Below are positions 26,396 through 35,042 of a stretch of DNA of 64,000 nt, piece after piece. The notes beneath the pieces are model-generated. The model ran no database searches. It was given only the letters and a program-made list of their open reading frames with translations, and was not told the origin of the DNA. Every line of letters begins with the position of its first letter. Position 1 is the stretch's first letter. Source of the DNA: Paenibacillus xylanexedens (GTDB taxonomy: Bacteria > Bacillota > Bacilli > Paenibacillales > Paenibacillaceae); assembly GCF_007676705.1 (NCBI RefSeq), contig NZ_VEBF01000003.1, positions 682,001 to 746,000 of the forward strand, in the 5' to 3' direction. Position numbers and translations under genes: made by a program.

Positions 26396-28229
26396 GGTGC
26401 TCACCCCCTTTCTCGCGCATCGGCAGCGTGAACGTCACTGTCGTGCCCACGTCTACCTCAGACTCCAGAGAGATGCTTCCATCATGTGCCTTCACAATTT
26501 CCCGGGCAATGGACAGTCCCAGCCCTGTGCCTCCCATACTGCGGGAACGAGCCTTGTCCACCCGATAAAACCGCTCAAAAATGCGATCCAGATCACGCTG
26601 TGGGATACCCATTCCGGTATCCGATACCGAGATGGCAAGTGTGTGTTCATCACTCCGTCTAGCCGCAATCGTAATGGTGCCACCTTCCAATGTATATTTC
26701 AGCGCATTGGACACGACATTATCCAGCACCTGATCAATCTGGTCCCGATCCAGTGGAACAGCCGGAATATCATTCTCCACAGATAACACAGGCTGAATAT
26801 CCTTCTGATGCATCTGGAACGAGAATCGATCCGCCACTTCCTCCAGCATTTCCAGAATGTCAGTTGGCTGTTTACGTAGCATGGCCTCTTTGGAATCAAG
26901 CCGCGACAAGTGTAGCAGATCCGTAACCAGTCGTATCATTCGCTCCGTCTCGTTCTGAATAACACCAACGAAACGACCGGCAAGCTGCGGGTCTTCCAGT
27001 GCACCGTCATCCAGCGCTTCCGCGTAACTCTTGATCGTAGTCAGTGGTGTACGCAGTTCATGGGATACATTGGCCACGAATTCACGCCGGGATGCTTCAA
27101 GCTCTTCCTGCTCGGTGACATCCTGAAGTACGGCAATCGTTCCCGTGATCCCCCGTTCACGTCGATGAACCGGTGTGAACGTCATCCGAATGACCACAGG
27201 CTCTTCTTGTCCTGCAGGTGCAATCTGCAGCAAAGTTGAACCTGTGAAACCACTGGCGAGGGCTTCCGCATCCTCTGGATCAATGCCGAGTAATATGGCA
27301 AAATGTCTTCCTTCAATATCCGCGGGATGCATACCCAGAATGCTGCTGGCACGACGGTTTACGAGAATGACTTTACCGTACTCATCCGTAGCCACCACAC
27401 CATCACTCATATTCGTCAGAATGGAGGTCAACTTCTCCTTCTCCTCTTCATTCAGTGAAAGTGCATCCCGAAGCCGGCTGGTCATATAGTTAAAAGCCCG
27501 ACTGAGCTGACCAATCTCATCCGTGCCATATACAGGTGTCTGCTGATCAAAGTTACCTTCTGCGACCGCTGTCGCTCTCCGAGTCACTTCTTTAATCGGC
27601 TGCGTAATCGTATGGGACAGGATCACGCCAAGCACCGCCGTTAACACCAAGGCAATCAGAATGCCGGAAATAAAGATTTTGTTGATTCCCTCCATCGTGG
27701 AATATAGCTCGTTCATGGATGCGGCGATGTAGACCGCGCCAATGATTTTGCCGCCGGACAGCACCGGCTTGGCGACGACCTTTTTGCGAACATTATCCTC
27801 GTCCACGATATATTCCTCATTGTCCCGAATGCCTTGCAGCGCACGGCTGACTACGGTCTGGGTGTTTTTGCGACCCACATAGTCCGAATGTGAACTTAGC
27901 GAGGTCGTGAGTACCTTGCCGCTGGCATCCAGCACCTGAATCTCCGCACCGTTAATGTTGAACAGATTATTCACCAGCACACGCAGATTTTCCGTTTTGT
28001 CCTCGCCAGCCTCTGCTTCTCCACCCGCCATCGTCTCCCCCACGAGAACCGACAGCATCTCCGCACGCGCCTGCAAGTCTTCCGTAAAGTTGCTCGTCAG
28101 CGAGTTCTTCATCGCGCTCACAAAATAAACGCCGATCAATTGCATCGCAATCAGAATCAGCAGTACATAGATAATTATCAATTTCGCCTGAATCGTTCGG
28201 AAGAACGAGAATCGCGCGAATCGGCCCAT
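26379..28229 (-). CDS. walK: Essential cell-wall sensor kinase WalK
   Basis: A 616-residue kinase with two membrane helices enclosing an extracytoplasmic Cache/PAS-like domain (about 30-180), HAMP (about 200-255), a cytoplasmic PAS (about 265-370), HisKA (VSHELRTPLTTIKSY) and HATPase_c (GMGIPQRDLDRIFERFYRVD, GTGLGLS). It controls peptidoglycan hydrolases through WalR. Start and stop overlap in TAATG with walR. A near-match to the Noc-binding consensus lies inside it (26497-26510). Confidence 0.96.
   Translation of the reverse strand: MGRFARFSFFRTIQAKLIIIYVLLILIAMQLIGVYFVSAMKNSLTSNFTEDLQARAEMLSVLVGETMAGGEAEAGEDKTENLRVLVNNLFNINGAEIQVLDASGKVLTTSLSSHSDYVGRKNTQTVVSRALQGIRDNEEYIVDEDNVRKKVVAKPVLSGGKIIGAVYIAASMNELYSTMEGINKIFISGILIALVLTAVLGVILSHTITQPIKEVTRRATAVAEGNFDQQTPVYGTDEIGQLSRAFNYMTSRLRDALSLNEEEKEKLTSILTNMSDGVVATDEYGKVILVNRRASSILGMHPADIEGRHFAILLGIDPEDAEALASGFTGSTLLQIAPAGQEEPVVIRMTFTPVHRRERGITGTIAVLQDVTEQEELEASRREFVANVSHELRTPLTTIKSYAEALDDGALEDPQLAGRFVGVIQNETERMIRLVTDLLHLSRLDSKEAMLRKQPTDILEMLEEVADRFSFQMHQKDIQPVLSVENDIPAVPLDRDQIDQVLDNVVSNALKYTLEGGTITIAARRSDEHTLAISVSDTGMGIPQRDLDRIFERFYRVDKARSRSMGGTGLGLSIAREIVKAHDGSISLESEVDVGTTVTFTLPMREKGGEHREGTD
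26497..26510. promoter_or_regulatory. Candidate Noc-binding sequence inside walK
   Basis: ATTTCCCGGGCAAT matches 13 of 14 positions of the Noc-binding palindrome ATTTCCCGGGAAAT known from B. subtilis. The noc gene lies in the same window. Confidence 0.4.
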
Positions 28230-28951
28230 TATATCCCCACGCTTTTGGCACTGCGCACGAGATAACCGAGCCCGCGGCGTGTCAGAATCGTTTCCGGTTT
28301 GCTTGGATTCTCCTCAATCTTCTCACGCAGACGACGGATCGTGACATCCACGGTACGTACATCGCCGAAATATTCATATCCCCATACCGCTTGCAGTAGA
28401 TGTTCCCGTGTCATAACCTTGCCGGAATGCTTCGCCATATAATAGAGAAGTTCATATTCACGGTGGGTCAGATCGAGGGGTTCTCCGCCTTTGTAAGCCG
28501 TATACATGTCCATATCAAAAGCCAGATCAAACAGTCGCATGACCTGCTTCTCCTCGTCTTCCGGCGCTTCTGCCGTAATCGCAAGCTTTTGCCGTCTGCG
28601 CATCTGTGCCTTCACCCGTGCCAGCAGCTCACGCGTACTGAATGGCTTCGTTACGTAATCATCCGCACCCAGTTCCAGCCCGAGCACCTTGTCGATCTCG
28701 CCATCTTTGGCGGTAAGCATGATGATCGGCATCTCCAGATGAGCTCGCACCTCACGACAGACATCCATACCATCCTTGCCCGGGAGCATCAGATCCAGCA
28801 GCATCAGATCCGGTTTCTCGGATAACGCCAATTCAACTGCACGAATGCCATCAAATGCACAGATGACCTCGTACCCCTCTTTTTCCAAATTAAATTTCAG
28901 AATGTCCGCGATGGGCTGCTCATCGTCCACCACCAAAATCTTCCCCTGCAT
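28229..28951 (-). CDS. walR: Essential cell-wall response regulator WalR
   Basis: A 240-residue OmpR-family regulator. The receiver has the DDE acidic pair, Asp in MLLDLMLPGKDG and Lys in DYVTKPFS; the winged helix has REYELLYYMAKHSG and VDVTIRRLREKIEENPS. The N-terminus MQGKILVVDDEQPIADIL is nearly the family archetype. It binds TGTWAH-N5-TGTWAH boxes at cell-wall hydrolase genes; one such box lies upstream of the neighbouring M23 gene. First gene of the wal operon. Confidence 0.97.
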   Translation of the reverse strand: MQGKILVVDDEQPIADILKFNLEKEGYEVICAFDGIRAVELALSEKPDLMLLDLMLPGKDGMDVCREVRAHLEMPIIMLTAKDGEIDKVLGLELGADDYVTKPFSTRELLARVKAQMRRRQKLAITAEAPEDEEKQVMRLFDLAFDMDMYTAYKGGEPLDLTHREYELLYYMAKHSGKVMTREHLLQAVWGYEYFGDVRTVDVTIRRLREKIEENPSKPETILTRRGLGYLVRSAKSVGI

Positions 28952-29048
28952 CGGCTGAATTCACCCCTATATCCCGCTTAATCGGCGTTAGCGTGTCTAT
29001 ATCTCTCTTTGTATGTTTAGCTCTTAGTAAGCCTCGTTAATTGGTTCT

Positions 29049-29077
29049 TCTAGTTTGTTGTTTATACTCTCTAGTTT
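29049..29077 (-). promoter_or_regulatory. Candidate walR promoter
   Basis: On the minus strand TTCAGG, 17 nt, then TATAAA, about 100 bp upstream of walR. Confidence 0.35.
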
Positions 29078-29151
29078 AACATACCTGAAGCACCGTCACA
29101 TCCCGATCCGGGGCTTGGAAGGTCTTTCATCTGAAAATATTTTACAGCAGC

Positions 29152-29183
29152 AAAAAACAAGGCCGGCATCATAGCCAACCTTG
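29152..29183 (-). terminator. Terminator of the M23 endopeptidase gene
   Basis: A 10-bp stem (29158-29167 with 29174-29183, two G-U pairs) followed by T6 on the minus strand; it separates this gene from walR. Confidence 0.85.
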
Positions 29184-29201
29184 CTCTCACTTTACCCTAT
29201 A

Positions 29202-30734
29202 TTAGTTCAAATACGTCATCGGATTCTCGGCTGTGCCGTTCTTCAGGATCTCGAAGTGCAGATGTGTCCCGGTCGAGCGACCTGTGTTACCCATAACGCC
29301 GATGCTCTCCCCTTTTTCAACCACTTGTCCAACCTTCACACCGATACTATCCAGATGACCATACAATGTTTCGTATCCATTACGATGGTTAATAATGATG
29401 ACATTGCCATAACCACTCTTCTGCCCTGCAAAAGTAACCACGCCTTCATCGGCTGACTTCACATCCCGGTTACCTACCAGATCGACCCCTTTGTGCTGAC
29501 GACCCCAACGCTGTCCGAAGCTGCTACTCATCGTTGCATTCGATACAGGCCAAGCAAATTCACCCGTGCCTTCACCAACGACTTTTGTTCCACTTAGAAC
29601 GACTTCAGTTACGGCGGCTTTGATCACTTCCTGGCCAAGCCATTCCTCCTGAACAACTTCACCATTTTCTTTTGTGATACGGTATTGCATGCTTTTCAAT
29701 CCACTTTGTCCAGGACGCACGACTTTGGTTGTTCCTGCTTTCAGTTCAGCACTTTTTCGAACCTCTACTTGCGGTTTAATCTCAATCTGTTCAACCACTT
29801 GTTCAACCGATTTAACGGTAACAGCTGGCTTAGGCACGGTCAGGGTCAGTTCGTCTCCGATTTGCAGTGACGTTTCCTTGATGCCCGGATTATTTTTGAG
29901 AATCTCGCTTTGTGTAATTTCATACTTGGTAGCGATCGAAGAGATCGTATCTCCTTCACGAACCACATAAGTTACAGGCGCGTCTTTACCAACGGTTAAT
30001 GCTTTAACCGCCTCGGACACATCCCATATTTTGTTTGGATCAGCCTTCACCACATCCGTCGCTACATCTTCCTTGATACCTACTGACTTCAGGGTTGTGC
30101 TCGGTCCCTCGTCTTTCTTCGAGGAATTAGCCGATACCGACTTCGTCTTCAGCGAACTTCGCACAGCCGATGCCGATATGTATTTGCTTTGCACTTGTTC
30201 TAGGATTGCATCCGCTGTTGCCTGATCCTTCACAATGCCAATGACTTCACCGTCTACCTTAAGCTCCACACCTTTGGCGTAAGCAGTCAGCATGTCGCCC
30301 AGTTTATCCAGCGTTTCATCGCTGTTCACTTCAGGCTTGTATGCTTTTACCGTTTCGGTCGTGATACCATCCGTGTTCAGCACCATCTCTGCATCCGGAT
30401 ATTTATGTTGATATTCCTCAGTTTTGTCTGTAAACAGTTGTTGTAGTTGTGCTTCATCTGCAATGGTACCAATCTCGCTACCTTTGACCATTACTTTATA
30501 GTACGGCACGGTGTTTGCAGTAACATATTGTTTGCCTGCGAATCCGATCGATGCTGCGATGAACACACCGCATGCTGCTGTAATGATCCATTTGCGCGAG
30601 GCCAGAACGCGCTTCTTATTCACACTGAAGGTGGACATGCTCATGTTGTTTTTGTCTTCGGCCGTCCGGTGTTCCCCGGATTGTTCGTGTACCCGGTCTT
30701 TGCCCGGTTGGCGTATGCCTCTGAAACCTTTCAT
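29202..30734 (-). CDS. LysM-G5-M23 peptidoglycan endopeptidase
   Basis: A 510-residue cell-wall hydrolase. A basic cytoplasmic N-terminus is followed by one membrane/signal helix (about 50-70), a LysM domain (VREGDTISSIATKYEITQSE), a G5 domain (KAGTTKVVRPGQSG ... VLSGTK) and a C-terminal M23 zinc peptidase with HKGVDL and THLHFEI metal motifs. It cleaves peptide cross-links in peptidoglycan. The ATG follows AAAAGGAGAG. A WalR box upstream (30900-30916) and its place next to walR suggest direct WalR control. Confidence 0.93.
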   Translation of the reverse strand: MKGFRGIRQPGKDRVHEQSGEHRTAEDKNNMSMSTFSVNKKRVLASRKWIITAACGVFIAASIGFAGKQYVTANTVPYYKVMVKGSEIGTIADEAQLQQLFTDKTEEYQHKYPDAEMVLNTDGITTETVKAYKPEVNSDETLDKLGDMLTAYAKGVELKVDGEVIGIVKDQATADAILEQVQSKYISASAVRSSLKTKSVSANSSKKDEGPSTTLKSVGIKEDVATDVVKADPNKIWDVSEAVKALTVGKDAPVTYVVREGDTISSIATKYEITQSEILKNNPGIKETSLQIGDELTLTVPKPAVTVKSVEQVVEQIEIKPQVEVRKSAELKAGTTKVVRPGQSGLKSMQYRITKENGEVVQEEWLGQEVIKAAVTEVVLSGTKVVGEGTGEFAWPVSNATMSSSFGQRWGRQHKGVDLVGNRDVKSADEGVVTFAGQKSGYGNVIIINHRNGYETLYGHLDSIGVKVGQVVEKGESIGVMGNTGRSTGTHLHFEILKNGTAENPMTYLN

Positions 30735-30899
30735 GATTCTCTCCTTTTCAGCACTTCTCAGTTCGCATTTCTGTCAAGACATCACCCATCGTGTCTGTCC
30801 CATGCTCGTTGATAATTGTATTGGGTGTCCGCAAAATAAGGACTTTAGCTGCGCTCGTAAAAGTGTCAAAATTTTAACCTTTTATCACACCCGTATACT

Positions 30900-30916
30900 T
30901 TAACACAGGTTTTACA
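30900..30916 (-). promoter_or_regulatory. WalR-binding box upstream of the M23 gene
   Basis: On the minus strand TGTAAA-ACCTG-TGTTAA fits the WalR consensus TGTWAH-N5-TGTWAH exactly. A TTGACA (-35-like) lies about 31 bp downstream at 30864-30869. No ydaO-type riboswitch is seen in the 30735-31104 gap. Confidence 0.65.
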
Positions 30917-31104
30917 CTCATTTCAACTGTACACGTCACACCACAAAGCCACGCCCCGCTTGGTTTCCCTGAATTATCCATAAGATGGCCCGACTGGTCC
31001 ATCACCCATTATGCCTCAACATCGGCTGTACTATGTGCTTTTATTCGCAATTTAAGACTAGGTTCTAAGACCCAGTGAAATATGCTTTATTTTTCATAAA
31101 AATA

Positions 31105-31144
31105 CAAATAAAATCCCCTACCAGATCAACTCTGATAAGGGATT
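31105..31144 (-). terminator. Terminator of the methyltransferase gene
   Basis: A 14-bp stem with 5-nt loop (31112-31144; AATCCC...GGGATT closing pairs) followed by TTATTT on the minus strand. Confidence 0.85.
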
Positions 31145-31220
31145 ACGTAAACTATCTATTCGTGGTTTATCTTAAACTCGATTTCATCTCATGCCTCAAA
31201 AGAAATTAACTTTCAAGTCT

Positions 31221-32030
31221 CTACTCTTTAACTGCAAGAATTACAAATCGCTTTTGCTGTACTTCCCAGAATCCATTTTGCTCCATCTCGATATGAATAT
31301 CCATCAATGGCTCTCGGAACTGGTCTACCTTGAAATCAGGAACTTGCCACGGGATGGTCTTCAGATAATATACCAGTGCGCCTATATCATAGAACCGCTG
31401 TGTAGGGGCTGCTTCGCGTTGCTCTATAATACGGAATCCACACTGTTCCAGCTGAAGAAAAGCACGTTCCAGTTCCCATCCAGCGTAGTCCACTGGCATA
31501 GGTATGCCAAGTCGATCATTGATCTCCCGGCAATCTGACCAGCCTACCTGTTGGGTTAGAAACAGTCCTCCTACAGATAGAATCCGCCTAACTTCCTTTT
31601 CATCATACGATTCGTGCCGATTAAGAATCAGATCGAACTCCCCATCTTCGAAAGGCAGTTGCGAATCATCCGTCACAGGAAATACCTTCACACCGAGCGG
31701 CTGCAAACGTTCCTCTGCAATCGGTATATTCGGGAGATATCCTTCAGTCGCACATGTGTACGGAGGAAGCGGAAGTAGTCTGGACAGCATTTCTCCTCCA
31801 CCAGTTCCCATGTCGAGCATTCGATCTGTCTGATTCAACAATCGGCGCGCCATCGTTCCATAGGACCAAGGCAACATTCCGCTCTGGAGTCGGTCACTCC
31901 CGGTTACATAGCTAAAATCCCAACCGCTAAATGGCTGATCGGCCTCTTGCAGACCTTGCTCGAATCTCTCTTTTGCTGCCTCGGTAATCTTTTTTACTGA
32001 CGATTCTGACTTCGAATGATATAAGTTCAT
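31221..32030 (-). CDS. Class I SAM-dependent methyltransferase
   Basis: A 269-residue Rossmann-fold methyltransferase with motif I MLDMGTGGGEML, an acidic motif after it, motif IV FDLILNRHESYD and post-motif VGGLFLTQQVG. The substrate is not evident; relatives are annotated as small-molecule or rRNA-type methyltransferases. The ATG lies 11 nt after GGAGG; an in-frame TTG closer to the site is an alternative. Monocistronic, with its own terminator. Confidence 0.85.
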   Translation of the reverse strand: MNLYHSKSESSVKKITEAAKERFEQGLQEADQPFSGWDFSYVTGSDRLQSGMLPWSYGTMARRLLNQTDRMLDMGTGGGEMLSRLLPLPPYTCATEGYLPNIPIAEERLQPLGVKVFPVTDDSQLPFEDGEFDLILNRHESYDEKEVRRILSVGGLFLTQQVGWSDCREINDRLGIPMPVDYAGWELERAFLQLEQCGFRIIEQREAAPTQRFYDIGALVYYLKTIPWQVPDFKVDQFREPLMDIHIEMEQNGFWEVQQKRFVILAVKE

Positions 32031-32323
32031 GTTCAATAAAACCTCCAATTAGTGTATTCATAAACCCAGATACATCGTATCTCTTGAATGCACCCTATGA
32101 ACGGAGGTCCACGAATTGGACTCGAGGTTTCTGCAATATTGCAAAACCGTTTTTATATGTCGTGTTCTTTACCTTTATACTTCATACAATGTTCCCTCCT
32201 GAATAGGCTATACAATTTCCAGTATTTATATAAATAAATTATATTCAATCGCCATCGACAAGTCCATTACAATATGAATCAGGCGATACCCGTCTATGAG
32301 CACGCCTGCTTTACCTATTTATC

Positions 32324-33085
32324 TTACTCTGTCTGCAGTACTTCCATCAGGTTGTCGTACTCTTCACTGGTCAGATACTTCGAGATCACCTGTTCAATCT
32401 CACGAAGTTCCTGTTCCGTTAAGCCACCTTCCATCGCACCAGAGATCTGCTGCATTTCTTTCTGCGGCAGTTTATTCATGAGCAAACTGAAGATCTTCTC
32501 TTTCTCCTCTACGGGCAGCTTATCCTTCGCACCTGTGATGTCATCTGGTGATACTACAATGGCATCATTGCCTGAAGAAGCGCCACCGCTTGCGGTTCCG
32601 TTTCCTGCAGCTGAGCCACTACCCTCTGCTGTTCCTGAACCGCTCCCTGTGCCTGTATCCGTCCCTGTGCCTGCACTTGTGTCTGAGTTAGATCCTCCAG
32701 CCGAATCTGTACCTGAGCCTTCTCCTTCACCCTCGCCTGAGCCGCTCCCCTGGGATGCACTGTTGCCTGCATCTACGCCAGATTCACCGCTCTCCGAACC
32801 GTTACCCATGACCGAGACGGCATCTTCCGGAACACGTTCTTCTTCTGTTCCTGCTGGTTGATCTATCGTTCCATTTCCCGGCTTATTCCCCTCGTTGGTT
32901 TTCCCACCTAAGGCTCCCTGAAACATAGCCGTTAATCCCATAGGTTGACCTTCCCACTGAATGTTAAAACTCGCGAGTAGCGATTTCGCATATGACTGTA
33001 CAATTAATCCAGTCGTGAGCAGTGTCAGTGAACTGACCAGCAACACCGTTAGCATGATTTTGACAAACCACACAAGCAACTTCAT
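32324..33085 (-). CDS. Membrane-anchored protein with Ser/Gly/Thr-rich linker
   Basis: A 253-residue protein with an N-terminal membrane anchor (about 5-30), a roughly 95-residue low-complexity Gly/Ser/Glu/Thr linker (about 75-170), and a helical C-terminal domain (KIFSLLMNKLPQKEMQQISG, LREIEQVISKYLTSEEY). The tail would sit outside the cell. Similar proteins next to purA are found as hypotheticals in Paenibacillus; no function is known. The ATG follows GGGAGAG. Confidence 0.7.
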   Translation of the reverse strand: MKLLVWFVKIMLTVLLVSSLTLLTTGLIVQSYAKSLLASFNIQWEGQPMGLTAMFQGALGGKTNEGNKPGNGTIDQPAGTEEERVPEDAVSVMGNGSESGESGVDAGNSASQGSGSGEGEGEGSGTDSAGGSNSDTSAGTGTDTGTGSGSGTAEGSGSAAGNGTASGGASSGNDAIVVSPDDITGAKDKLPVEEKEKIFSLLMNKLPQKEMQQISGAMEGGLTEQELREIEQVISKYLTSEEYDNLMEVLQTE

Positions 33086-33198
33086 TCCGTTCTCTCCCTC
33101 CGATTATCCCACCCGTCTAGCATGCGCATGTCGGGGTCTGTGACTCTACTGTTAACCAGTATTGACGGAAATCTCGGGATTATATCCGAAAAACATAC

Positions 33199-33240
33199 AA
33201 AAAAACCTCCAGTCATTGCTATAAAAGCAACAACTGAAGG
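33199..33240 (-). terminator. purA terminator
   Basis: A 14-bp stem (closing CCTCC at 33206 with GAAGG ending 33240, with G-U pairs) followed by T7 on the minus strand. Confidence 0.88.
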
Positions 33241-33310
33241 CTTTACCTGCCTGAGTGGGCAGTCTATCCTATTTTATAATCCAAGAAATATGATCACTCT
33301 AAGTGTTGAA

Positions 33311-34597
33311 TTATTCGTAGATTGGAAGAACTTGATTCGTTTGCTCACGGTTACGACCAACAGAGAAGATGGCAATTGGAATGCCTGTCAGTTCGGATAC
33401 ACGTTTTACATAATTCTGTGTGTTCACTGGCAGGTCTTCAAGTTTCTTCGCTCCAGTGATATCTTCGCTCCAGCCTGGCAGCTCTTCGTATACCGCTTCA
33501 CATTCAGCCAGCATTTTGAGACTTGCCGGGTAGTGTGTAATGATCTCGCCACGGAATTTGTATCCCGTGCAGATTTTTACGGTTTCCAGACCTGTCATTA
33601 CGTCCAGAGAGTTCAGGGACAGCCCTGTAATTCCGCTGACACGACGCGCGTGACGAACGACAACACTATCGAACCAACCCACACGACGTGGACGTCCAGT
33701 TACCGTACCGTACTCATGTCCTGTCTCGCGGATTTGGTCACCGATTGCATCATGCAATTCCGTTGGGAATGGGCCATCTCCTACACGCGTTGTGTAGGCT
33801 TTCGCTACACCAATCACTTGCTGGATCCGAGCTGGGCCTACGCCAGAACCGATACATACGCCACCTGCGGACGGATTGGATGATGTAACAAATGGATAAG
33901 TTCCTTGGTCAAGGTCCAACATAACGCCTTGTGCACCTTCAAACAATACTTTTTTGTCCTCATCAATATATTCGTTCAGAACAACGGATGTATCACGTAC
34001 ATACGGACGCAGAATTTCTGCATATCCAAGATAATCTGTCAGAATCTCTTCCACATCAACAGGCTGACCGCCGTAGACTTGCTCGATGATGCGGTTCTTT
34101 TCTTTTACCAGATGACGCAATTTCAGTTCAAACTCTTCAGCATCCAGCAGGTCAACCATCCGAATACCAATACGAGCTGATTTGTCCATATAACATGGGC
34201 CAATACCCTTACCAGTCGTACCGATTTTGTTCGGGCCTTTGCTCTCTTCTTCGAGTGCATCCAGTACCATGTGATATGGCAAGATGATATGTGCGCGCTC
34301 ACTGATGGACAGGTTCTTCGTTGTAAAATCATTGTCATGAATATAGTTAATTTCTTCGATGAGTGCCTTCGGGTTGATAACCATTCCGTTACCAATAACA
34401 CACGCTTTATCCGTGTAGAAAATCCCTGATGGAATCATCGTCAGTTTATATTTTTTATTATCAATCAGAATCGTATGACCCGCATTGTTACCACCTTGAT
34501 AACGAGCCACCACATCAGCGCTCTCCGCCAAATAATCCGTGATTTTACCTTTACCTTCGTCTCCCCATTGCGTTCCCACTACAACTACCGTTGACAT
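33311..34597 (-). CDS. purA: Adenylosuccinate synthetase
   Basis: A 428-residue GTP-dependent enzyme joining IMP and aspartate, the first step to AMP. The N-terminal P-loop GTQWGDEGKGKI, GNNAGHTI, the IMP/GTP-site segment TTGKGIGPCYMDK, EGAQG and TRVGDGPFPTE are all canonical, and length is normal. The start is the second ATG (10 nt after GGAGG); the first is too close to it. A two-half PurR operator lies about 200 bp upstream. Confidence 0.97.
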   Translation of the reverse strand: MSTVVVVGTQWGDEGKGKITDYLAESADVVARYQGGNNAGHTILIDNKKYKLTMIPSGIFYTDKACVIGNGMVINPKALIEEINYIHDNDFTTKNLSISERAHIILPYHMVLDALEEESKGPNKIGTTGKGIGPCYMDKSARIGIRMVDLLDAEEFELKLRHLVKEKNRIIEQVYGGQPVDVEEILTDYLGYAEILRPYVRDTSVVLNEYIDEDKKVLFEGAQGVMLDLDQGTYPFVTSSNPSAGGVCIGSGVGPARIQQVIGVAKAYTTRVGDGPFPTELHDAIGDQIRETGHEYGTVTGRPRRVGWFDSVVVRHARRVSGITGLSLNSLDVMTGLETVKICTGYKFRGEIITHYPASLKMLAECEAVYEELPGWSEDITGAKKLEDLPVNTQNYVKRVSELTGIPIAIFSVGRNREQTNQVLPIYE

Positions 34598-34801
34598 AGT
34601 TAACATTCCTCCGTGGGTGCCTTGCGCACCTTTGTATTGGTCTGTCCGTCCTCTATCCCGGCAGGCATGTTACGCAATAAACCGACTGAGAAGCGTGCTA
34701 ACGGACAGTAAAAATCTCCTTCCGTTACATTCAAGGGAAGGTTTGCGCTGCTTTAACGCAGCAGTATTAGTGTACCAGTACCCTTTTTCAAAGTCAAATC
34801 A

Positions 34802-34845
34802 AATGGCGAACAATTAGATATAGTACAACCATAATGTTCGGAATT
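34802..34845 (-). promoter_or_regulatory. PurR operator (paired PurBoxes) upstream of purA
   Basis: On the minus strand AATTCCGAACATT (34833-34845) fits the PurBox consensus AWWWCCGAACWWT perfectly. An inverted partner AATGGCGAACAAT (34802-34814) matches 11 of 13 and is spaced as in B. subtilis operators. A -10-like TATCTA lies between them. The remainder of 34598-35042 is leader sequence without a gene. Confidence 0.7.
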
Positions 34846-34862
34846 AACCCATTATTTCGACA

Positions 34863-34915
34863 CAAAAAACCGGAGACCTCAGTCCAAGCTTGCTTGACTG
34901 CTATCACCGGTTCAA
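34863..34915 (-). terminator. dnaB terminator
   Basis: AACCGG...CCGGTT closing stem with inner CAGTC/GACTG, followed by T6 on the minus strand. Confidence 0.75.
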
Positions 34916-35042
34916 GGATACCCTTTTCAAACGCGAATCTATATCTGGTATTTATAACACAGGTTTGAGTCCAGTTATGCTAATGGTTGATGTTCGGGAC
35001 AGACGGATTTGCTTCTTGATCGAAGCAGTTAGCGCCTGTCCG

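Noticed and set aside
30735..31104. Possible c-di-AMP (ydaO) riboswitch upstream of the M23 peptidase
   Set aside because: Such switches often precede wall hydrolase genes, but none of the conserved blocks could be found on the minus strand here.
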